Part shown: one piece after another, positions 13,511 through 19,825 of the stretch
Layout of the letters: each line of letters starts with the position of its first letter
Numbering within the stretch: position 1 is the first letter of the stretch
Assembly: GCA_910584075.1 (NCBI GenBank)
Contig: CAJTZI010000041.1
Span: 1 to 19,825 of the forward strand
Length of the DNA: 19,825 bases
Direction of reading: 5' to 3'
From: an uncultured Oscillibacter sp.
Lineage (GTDB): Bacteria; Bacillota; Clostridia; Oscillospirales; Oscillospiraceae
Notes under the pieces: model-generated
Database searches by the model: none
Told to the model about the DNA's origin: nothing
What the model saw: only the letters and a program-made list of their open reading frames with translations
Translations under genes and position numbers: made by a program

Positions 13511-16500
13511 ATGGATCAGGACAAGGCCCTGCGCATCCGTCTGGTCGAGACCTTCAATGACCGGGCATATTTGAAAAAACTGGGGTTCACCCGCAAGGAC
13601 ATCCGCCGGGTCTTCGGCGCCGCCGACTGGAAATCCATGCTCTCCCCCCTGCTCCCCATCCGGGAGCGGCTCACCTGTGCCCAGGTGCTGGATGCCTTCC
13701 GCCCGGTGCTGGACACCCTGGCCCCGGAGCCGGAGGAGGGCTGGCTCCGCTGCGCCTACCAGGTGGCCCTGTCCCTGCTGTACCCCCGGGCGGACGAGGC
13801 CCACACCTCCGCCCAGTGGGACGGAGCGCTGTGCTTCCTCCAGTTTCTCCAGGTGCTCTTTGACGCGGAGCGGCAGGCCCTGCCCTTTGACCCCTGGCTG
13901 GATTTCGCCTTCTGCACGGAGGAAGAGCTGGCGGGCAGCGCCGCGGCGGCGGAGTACCGGCTGTTCCAAAAGCGCCTGCGGATGGAGTACGTCTACGAGC
14001 TGCTGCGCCTGGGCCGGGAGGTGACGCCCTTCAAAACCCTGGAGCACATCGCCGGCGTCCACCACGCCGCCATGACCGTGGCCCGGGCCTTCAAGGCCGG
14101 GGGCGGACGGATCGACCTGGGGCTCATGAGCGGCGCCGCCGCCGCCCACGACATCGGCAAGTTCGGCTGCAAGCCCGGAGAGCGGGTGCCCTACCTCCAC
14201 TACTACTACACCGACCAGTGGTGTACCCGGCGGGGCCTCAGCGCCATCGGCCGCATCGCCGCCAACCACTCCGTGTGGGACCTGGAGATCGAGAACCTGT
14301 CCTCGGAGTCGCTGGTGCTGGTGTACGCCGACTTCCGGGTGAAGCAGTCCCGGGGGGCCGACGGCGGGGAGACCGCGGAGCTCTTTTCCCTGAAAGACGC
14401 CTTCGACGTGATTTTAAGCAAGCTCGACAACGTGGACGACGCCAAGCGGCGGCGCTACCAGTTCGTCTACGCCAAGCTCCGGGACTTTGAGGAGTATCTG
14501 ACCTATTTCGGCGTGGACACCACCCTGGAAACCCCCGGCGTGCCCCCGGTCCCCCGGCGGGACGCGGCTCTGGCCTCTCCGGACGAGGTGGTGTACTACC
14601 TGCGCTACACCGCTGTGGACCACAACATCCGCCTGATGCACCGCCTGAGCCGGGAGCACCTGTTCCTGGCCACCCTGGAGGCCGCCCGCAGCGAGAAGGA
14701 CGCCGGACGCCTGCGGGCCTATGTATCCATCTTTGAGGAGTATTTCACCTACTGGAGCGTGGGCCAGAAGGAGCAGACTCTGGACTTTCTCTATGAGCTG
14801 CTGCTGTCAGCGGACGGCGACATCCGCCGGCACGCCGCCGCCCTGATCGGAAAAGTGCTGGCGGGCTTTCTCTCCGGCTACAAAAAGGAGCTGCCCGCCG
14901 GGACGGCCCCGGACCCCCTGGAGGAGCGGCCCTTCCAGCTGTGGGCGGAGTATCTGGAAAAGCTGATCCACCCGGACCGCCGCCTGACGCCCCGCCAGAC
15001 CAGCATGATCCGCTATCAGGCCAAGACCGCGGTGGACGCCCTGCTGGGGGAGTGCTCCGGCAAGGACGCCCCCCGCTTTGCCGCGGAGCTGCTGCGCCAG
15101 TATCAAAACCCCGCGGCGGCGGAGCCGGACGAGGCCTTCGCTCTGCTGGACGCCGTGATGAACGCCCCCCTGGAGCGGGTGGAACCCGGGGCCTATGGCA
15201 CCCTGACCGCCTTTGCCGCCTGGTGGCTGGACCGGGGTGAGGCGCCTCAGAAGGCCGCCGCCCTGCGGCTGTTCCGGCACCTTTTGCGCTTCCTGCCGGA
15301 GGCGGCGCCGGAGCGGCAGGTCATTGCCGCCGCCGTGGAGGCGGCGGACTGCGCCGCCAGCGCGCCGCTGCTGTTCCTCCAGGTCCAGCTGGAAACAGGG
15401 CTGGGGCTGAGCGTCTCCTCCAAAAAGGCCCTGCTGGGCCGCCCCGGTACCGCCAGCACCGTGTCCCTGGACAATCTCAAAACCGCCACGCCCTGGGTCT
15501 TAAAGGCCACCGGCGTGGAGTACCTGCTGGACCAGGTGGAGCGGGACGGCGGAGCCAACGCCCTCCACATCGCAACCCATTTCTCCAACCTCATCAAGGT
15601 CAGCGAGCACGTGGTGGTGCGGCGGATGGCGGGGGCGGCCCTGCTGTCCATCGCCCCGGTACTGACGCCGGACCGGCGCAACGAGATCGCCGTGGAAATG
15701 TCCAAGGCCCTGGAGACCGGACAGGCGGAGATCTCCAAATACATTCCGGAGTATCTGGGCCAGTTCGTCCTGTGGCTGACGCCCCGGGAGCTGGACGAGG
15801 TGGTGGTCCAGATGGCCGCCCTTCTCTCCTCCCCCAACACCGACGTTGTAGCGGCGGCCCTGGCCACCGTGGGGGCCATGCTGGAGCACTACACCGTCTA
15901 CGCCGCCCGCTTCGGCGAGGAGGGCGGCGCCCGCCGGCGGCGGATGGCTGGGCTCCTCCTCAAGGGACTGGCGGACCGGCGGGAGGCGGTGCGGCAGGAG
16001 GCCCTCCACATCCTGGGCAGCCTGTTCGCCTCCCGGGCCCTGGGCTATGAGGAGAAGACCTCCCTCTTCACCCTGATCAGCAAAAAGCTGCTGTTCCTCA
16101 TCGGCGAACAGCCGGAGGAGGAGCTGACCTTCTTCTACACCGCCGCGTCGCTGTCCCACATCTACCGCTTTATCGTCCTCCACAAGATCCAGAGCGGACC
16201 CTTCCAATTTGAGACCCCGGAGAAGGCCGCCTTCTTCCCCGGCACCTTCGATCCCTTCTCCCTCAGCCACAAGGGCATCGTCCAGGCCATCCGGGACCTG
16301 GGGTTCGAGGTGTATCTGGCGGTGGATGAGTTCTCCTGGTCCAAGAAGGCCCAGCCCTCTCTCATCCGGCGGCAGATTGTCAGCATGTCCGTGGCGGACG
16401 AGTTCGACGTGTACCTCTTCCCCCACGACCTCCCGGTGAACCTGGCCACCCCCGCCGACCTGGACCGCCTGCGGCAGGTGTTCGCGGGGCAGGCGCTGTA

Positions 16501-18307
16501 TCTGGCGGTGGGGTCCGACGTGGTGGCGGGCGCCTCCTCCTACAAGGCCCCGCCCTCTCCCGGCTCCGTCCACCATATGAACCACATCGTCTTCCGCCGC
16601 TCCAGCGACGCCGAGGGCCGGGAGATCGACGCAGACCTCTCCTGCATCCTGGGGAAGGTGCTCCAGCTCCAGCTGCCCACCCACCTGGAGGACATCAGCT
16701 CCACCCGCATCCGGGAGAACATTGACCTGGGGAGGGATATCTCCAACCTCATCGAGCCCTCGGTGCAGGACTATATCTACCGCAACAGCCTGTACCTGCG
16801 GGAGCCCCAGTACAAGCAGGTCATCCGGACAGGCGGTCTGCGCTTTGAGTGGACGGAGCGTCCGGACGCCTCTTTGTGGGAGGAGCTCCGCCTTCTAGCC
16901 GCGGCGGAGCGCCGTCCCCTCCCGGAACCGGCCCCCCGGGACGGCGTTCTGGTCCTGCGCCAAACCGGCTCCGGAGAGCGGATTCTGGGCTTTTTGACCC
17001 TGCGGACCGTCAGCGACCGGGACCTGTACGGTGCCTTCGGCGACGAAGACCTGGCGGACGCGGTGCGCTGCCGCGCGGCGGGGCGGGTCCGGCTGCTGAC
17101 AGGGCTGTGTCTGGCCCGGATCCCCGGCGGCTATGACGCGGGCCAGCTTCTGCTGACAGAGGCGCTGTCCCAGGCCATGGGCCGGGACTGCGGCTATGCC
17201 GCCTGGCACGGCCCTGCCCCGGCGGAGGAGGTTCTGGACCTGCTGGCCCGGCAGGGCTTTGTCCGGGTTGCGGGAACAGAGGAGCGTCCGCTGTTGCTGG
17301 TGGATATGCGCTCCCCGGCGGTACTGCTTCAGAATATCCCCACCACGCTGAAAGAACCCTTCTCCTCCGATCTCCATGTGCTGACGGCCATCCGAAAAGC
17401 CCACCACCAGCTTCAGCGGGCCATCTGCGGGCTGTACCCCGGAACGCTGGTGCTGTCCCTCAACGCCGAGGTCATCTACCACCGGCTGGTGGGGAAGCTG
17501 ACGGAGCTCAACGGCGTGCCCGCCGAGCCCTCGTCGCCCCGGGTGCTGGGGCCAAAGATGTGCGTGCCCTTCGGCAAGATTCTGCGGGGCAGCGCCGTGC
17601 CCAACACCGTCACCAAGACCGTACACACCGACAAGGTCTTCGCCCCGGACCTCAAGTCTTTCACCATCGAAGCCTTCCCGGGCTACGCGCCTCTGGAGAG
17701 CCAGATCCGCACTATCCGCTCCTTCCGCCGGCCCGTGATGCTGGTGGACGACCTGCTCCACTCCGGCAACCGCATCCAGGCCCTGGACCCTCTGTTCCGG
17801 CGGGAGGGCGTGGATGTTGACCGATGCGTGGTGGGCCTTCTCTCCGGCCGGGGCCGGGACCTGATGGCCGCCCGGGGCCGGAAGGTGGACAGCGTCTACT
17901 ACATCCCCAATATGCGGGCCTGGTTTGTGGAGTCCACCATGTACCCCTTCATCGGCGGCGACACCGTGGGCGGAGCCAGGGCCTCCGTGCCGGGGCTGAC
18001 CCCGGCGGTGAATCTCATCCTGCCCTACGCCTTCCCGAAATTTTACAAAGAGTGCGGACGGGAGGCGGTGTTCGCCTTCTCTCAAACCTGCCTGACCAAC
18101 AGCCGGGACATTCTGCTGGCGCTGGAGTCGGCCTACCGGGAGCGCTACGCCCGGAACCTGACCCTCTCCCGCCTCAGCGAGGCGGTGATCCTGCCCCTGA
18201 GCCCGGACAAGGGGAATTGCCTGCTCTACGACGCCAGCCTGCCGGCCTCCATGTGTCTGGAGAACGATTTGAAGATGCTGCTGCGGATGCGGGAGCTGCT
18301 GGAGTAA
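13511..18307 (+). CDS. 1598-residue HD / helical-repeat / nucleotidyltransferase / GNAT-like / PRTase-like protein
   Basis: Domains in order: a helical N-terminus (1-170). An HD phosphohydrolase domain (about 175-300) with HHAAM, AAAHDIGK (H213-D214), IAANHS and YADFRVK. A long alpha-helical, HEAT-like region (about 330-890). A NadD-like nucleotidyltransferase domain (about 905-1090) with GTFDPFSLSHKG (from 911) and ISSTRIR (1062-1068). A GNAT-like segment (about 1100-1270) with GGYDAGQLLLTEAL and LLARQGFVRV. A C-terminal phosphoribosyltransferase-like domain with VMLVDDLLHSG (1409-1419), resembling a PRPP loop. The usual HxGH of nucleotidyltransferases is SxSH here. The ATG at 13511 has AAGAGG upstream. 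No signal peptide is seen, so it is probably cytoplasmic. It is likely co-transcribed with the two-component genes. Domain names come from motif reading; the overall function is unknown. Confidence 0.85.
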   Translation: MDQDKALRIRLVETFNDRAYLKKLGFTRKDIRRVFGAADWKSMLSPLLPIRERLTCAQVLDAFRPVLDTLAPEPEEGWLRCAYQVALSLLYPRADEAHTSAQWDGALCFLQFLQVLFDAERQALPFDPWLDFAFCTEEELAGSAAAAEYRLFQKRLRMEYVYELLRLGREVTPFKTLEHIAGVHHAAMTVARAFKAGGGRIDLGLMSGAAAAHDIGKFGCKPGERVPYLHYYYTDQWCTRRGLSAIGRIAANHSVWDLEIENLSSESLVLVYADFRVKQSRGADGGETAELFSLKDAFDVILSKLDNVDDAKRRRYQFVYAKLRDFEEYLTYFGVDTTLETPGVPPVPRRDAALASPDEVVYYLRYTAVDHNIRLMHRLSREHLFLATLEAARSEKDAGRLRAYVSIFEEYFTYWSVGQKEQTLDFLYELLLSADGDIRRHAAALIGKVLAGFLSGYKKELPAGTAPDPLEERPFQLWAEYLEKLIHPDRRLTPRQTSMIRYQAKTAVDALLGECSGKDAPRFAAELLRQYQNPAAAEPDEAFALLDAVMNAPLERVEPGAYGTLTAFAAWWLDRGEAPQKAAALRLFRHLLRFLPEAAPERQVIAAAVEAADCAASAPLLFLQVQLETGLGLSVSSKKALLGRPGTASTVSLDNLKTATPWVLKATGVEYLLDQVERDGGANALHIATHFSNLIKVSEHVVVRRMAGAALLSIAPVLTPDRRNEIAVEMSKALETGQAEISKYIPEYLGQFVLWLTPRELDEVVVQMAALLSSPNTDVVAAALATVGAMLEHYTVYAARFGEEGGARRRRMAGLLLKGLADRREAVRQEALHILGSLFASRALGYEEKTSLFTLISKKLLFLIGEQPEEELTFFYTAASLSHIYRFIVLHKIQSGPFQFETPEKAAFFPGTFDPFSLSHKGIVQAIRDLGFEVYLAVDEFSWSKKAQPSLIRRQIVSMSVADEFDVYLFPHDLPVNLATPADLDRLRQVFAGQALYLAVGSDVVAGASSYKAPPSPGSVHHMNHIVFRRSSDAEGREIDADLSCILGKVLQLQLPTHLEDISSTRIRENIDLGRDISNLIEPSVQDYIYRNSLYLREPQYKQVIRTGGLRFEWTERPDASLWEELRLLAAAERRPLPEPAPRDGVLVLRQTGSGERILGFLTLRTVSDRDLYGAFGDEDLADAVRCRAAGRVRLLTGLCLARIPGGYDAGQLLLTEALSQAMGRDCGYAAWHGPAPAEEVLDLLARQGFVRVAGTEERPLLLVDMRSPAVLLQNIPTTLKEPFSSDLHVLTAIRKAHHQLQRAICGLYPGTLVLSLNAEVIYHRLVGKLTELNGVPAEPSSPRVLGPKMCVPFGKILRGSAVPNTVTKTVHTDKVFAPDLKSFTIEAFPGYAPLESQIRTIRSFRRPVMLVDDLLHSGNRIQALDPLFRREGVDVDRCVVGLLSGRGRDLMAARGRKVDSVYYIPNMRAWFVESTMYPFIGGDTVGGARASVPGLTPAVNLILPYAFPKFYKECGREAVFAFSQTCLTNSRDILLALESAYRERYARNLTLSRLSEAVILPLSPDKGNCLLYDASLPASMCLENDLKMLLRMRELLE

Positions 18308-18348
18308 GGCATCATTTTCATGACAACAAATCCAGAGGTGAAGTTCCC

Positions 18349-19032
18349 ATGTCAAAAATCCTGGTTGTGGAGGACGACCTGACCCTGAGCGCGGGGCTGT
18401 GCTTCGCGCTGGACAATTCCGGCCTTCTCACCGTTCCGGCCTATACCTGCCAGAAGGCCCGCCAGCTGCTGAAAATCAACCAATTCCAGTTGGCGATTCT
18501 GGATGTAAATCTCCCCGACGGAAGCGGCTTCGGCCTCTGCCGGGAGGTCAAAGCCGCCGCCCCGGAGCTGCCGGTTATCTTTCTGACCGCCAACGACCTG
18601 GAGCAGGACCAACTGAACGGCTTCGACCTGGGTGCGGACGACTACATCACCAAACCCTTCAGCATTCAAATCCTCAAGCGCCGGGTGGAGGCGGTTCTGC
18701 GCCGGGGCGCCTCCAAGTCCATAGCCGACGGCTTTGACGACGGATTCCTGCGCCTGGATTTCCAGGCCCTGACCGCTGTCCGGGGCGGCGAGAGGCTGGC
18801 CATTACCCCCAACGAGTACAAGCTCCTGCGGCTTCTGACGGCCAATGCAGGAGCCGTGGTGACGCGGCGGCTTCTGCTGGAAAAGCTATGGGACAGCGGC
18901 GGCAATTTTATCGACGACCACACCCTCACCGTGACCATGAACCGCCTGCGGGCCAAGATTGAGGACGCCGGACACACCTACATTCAGACCGTCCGGGGCA
19001 TGGGCTACGTCTGGATGGGGGCGCGGCCATGA
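18349..19032 (+). CDS. OmpR/PhoB-family response regulator
   Basis: This 227-residue regulator has a receiver domain (1-120) with the acidic pair VVEDD, phospho-acceptor Asp52 in AILDVNLPDGSG, Thr80 in FLTAND and Lys102 in YITKPFS. A winged-helix DNA-binding domain follows (about 130-225): ITPNEYKLLRLL, then DDHTLTVTMNRLRAKI and VRGMGYVW. All phosphorylation residues are intact. The ATG at 18349 has AGAGGTG 8 bp upstream. It starts 41 bp after the large multidomain gene with no terminator between, and its TGA overlaps the kinase start. It is presumably phosphorylated by that kinase; its target promoters are unknown. Confidence 0.96.
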   Translation: MSKILVVEDDLTLSAGLCFALDNSGLLTVPAYTCQKARQLLKINQFQLAILDVNLPDGSGFGLCREVKAAAPELPVIFLTANDLEQDQLNGFDLGADDYITKPFSIQILKRRVEAVLRRGASKSIADGFDDGFLRLDFQALTAVRGGERLAITPNEYKLLRLLTANAGAVVTRRLLLEKLWDSGGNFIDDHTLTVTMNRLRAKIEDAGHTYIQTVRGMGYVWMGARP

Positions 19033-19825
19033 AGCGGGACCGCACGGCGTGGGTCCCGCTCCTCCTGGCCCTGGCAGCGGCACTCCTGATTCTGTCCGGC
19101 CTGCTGGAGCTTCCGGCCGCGATACTCCGTCCCGCGGCCACGGCTCTGGGGCTGGCGGTTCTGCTTCTGACCCTTTTGTGGAAGCACCGCCAGGAGCGGC
19201 GGGAGTCCGATTTTGCCAACAGCGTCTGCAAGACCCTGGACGATCTGATGAACGGCCGGGAGCCGGAGAACTATCACCCCTATGAGGACTCCCAGCTCTC
19301 CAAGGTACAGGGAAAGCTCCTGCAGTACCATGACCGGACCCGGGATGGGCAGCGGCAGAGCGAGACGGACAAGCAGACCATCCAGGAACTGGTCAGCGAC
19401 ATCTCCCACCAGGTAAAGACCCCCCTGGCCAATATCCGGATGTTCACGGACATCCTGCACCAGCAGGAGCTGCCGGAGGAAAAGCGGGCGGAATTTCTCT
19501 CCACCCTGGCGGCGCAGGTCCATAAGCTGGACTTCCTCATGCAGTCCCTTATCAAGATGTCCCGCCTGGAGACCGGGACGTTTGCCCTGCGCATGGAGGA
19601 CGCCAGAGTGTACGACACCATCGCCCAGGCGGTGAGCGGAATTCTGACCATGGCGGAGAGAAAGCAAATTCAAATCGACGTGGACTGTGACAGCCGTGAG
19701 ACTGTCCGGCACGATCCCAGGTGGACGGCGGAGGCCCTGGGAAATCTCCTGGACAACGCGGTGAAATACACGCCGGAGGGCGGAAGCGTCCGCGTCAGCG
19801 TCCGGCCCTGGCAGTTCTACACCCG
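19029..19825 (+). CDS. Sensor histidine kinase, partial (3' end outside window)
   Basis: The visible 265 residues show two transmembrane helices (about 8-27 and 31-51) with almost no extracellular loop, then a dimerisation domain with SDISHQVKTPLANI (phospho-acceptor His127). The start of the ATPase domain carries the N-box LGNLLDNAVKYTPEGG (Asn243). The G boxes are cut off. The ATG at 19029 overlaps the regulator's stop (ATGA), so translation is coupled. A kinase with such a short loop resembles intramembrane-sensing kinases of the BceS type, which often sense through an ABC transporter; whether one follows cannot be seen. Confidence 0.93.
   Translation, partial: MKRDRTAWVPLLLALAAALLILSGLLELPAAILRPAATALGLAVLLLTLLWKHRQERRESDFANSVCKTLDDLMNGREPENYHPYEDSQLSKVQGKLLQYHDRTRDGQRQSETDKQTIQELVSDISHQVKTPLANIRMFTDILHQQELPEEKRAEFLSTLAAQVHKLDFLMQSLIKMSRLETGTFALRMEDARVYDTIAQAVSGILTMAERKQIQIDVDCDSRETVRHDPRWTAEALGNLLDNAVKYTPEGGSVRVSVRPWQFYT

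Noticed and set aside
18308..18348. Terminator between the large gene and the response regulator
   Set aside because: No hairpin with a T-tract is visible in these 41 bases, so co-transcription is more likely.
16895..18355. 486-codon minus-strand frame opposite the 3' part of the large gene
   Set aside because: Antisense shadow with low-complexity His/Gln/Gly content; the plus strand carries readable PRTase-like and GNAT-like motifs.

Overview
This looks like a chromosomal fragment of a high-GC anaerobic Firmicute, probably a gut Clostridia lineage of the Oscillospiraceae/Flavonifractor type. The reasons are the GC-rich codon use combined with strong AGGAGG-type ribosome binding sites, a SAM-I riboswitch in front of metK, a stand-alone GreA, a degenerate/consensus heterodimeric ABC exporter pair and a clostridial-style two-component system. 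The taxonomy is an inference from gene content. No rRNA, tRNA, CRISPR array, transposase or integrase is visible.

Layout. (1) Positions 1-2472, minus strand: a binding-protein-dependent importer, a fused double permease followed by an ATPase cut by the window edge. It is driven by a consensus promoter (TTGACA-18-TATAAT) with a LacI-family-type operator just downstream of the expected start site. (2) 2657-6152, minus: a two-gene ABC exporter operon with a 4-bp overlap and one degenerate ATP site. A perfect palindrome abuts its promoter. (3) 6234-7110: a decayed Tdi1/GAD-like (DUF1851) immunity-type gene broken by apparent single-base deletions, a small two-helix membrane ORF and a terminator hairpin. 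(4) 7125-9053, minus: greA and a membrane-anchored lipase/esterase in one operon, with a divergent TetR-family regulator (9253-9843). (5) 10082-11495, minus: metK with promoter, SAM-I riboswitch and terminator. (6) 11555-12552, plus: a rhomboid-like membrane protein with a Cys-rich, zinc-ribbon-like tail and a strong terminator. (7) 12592-13393, minus: an AT-rich endonuclease/exonuclease/phosphatase-fold gene whose composition is very unlike its neighbours and suggests recent acquisition. (8) 13456-19825, plus: a 1598-residue protein followed by an OmpR-type response regulator and a histidine kinase that runs off the window.

The standout is the 1598-residue protein. In order it appears to contain an HD phosphohydrolase domain, a long alpha-helical repeat region, a NadD-like nucleotidyltransferase domain with an altered HxGH motif, a GNAT-like domain and a phosphoribosyltransferase-like domain. 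Putting nucleotidyltransferase, HD and PRTase chemistry on one helical scaffold suggests a nucleotide or NAD-type metabolic or signalling machine. I know of no described function for this architecture, but I could not search for one.
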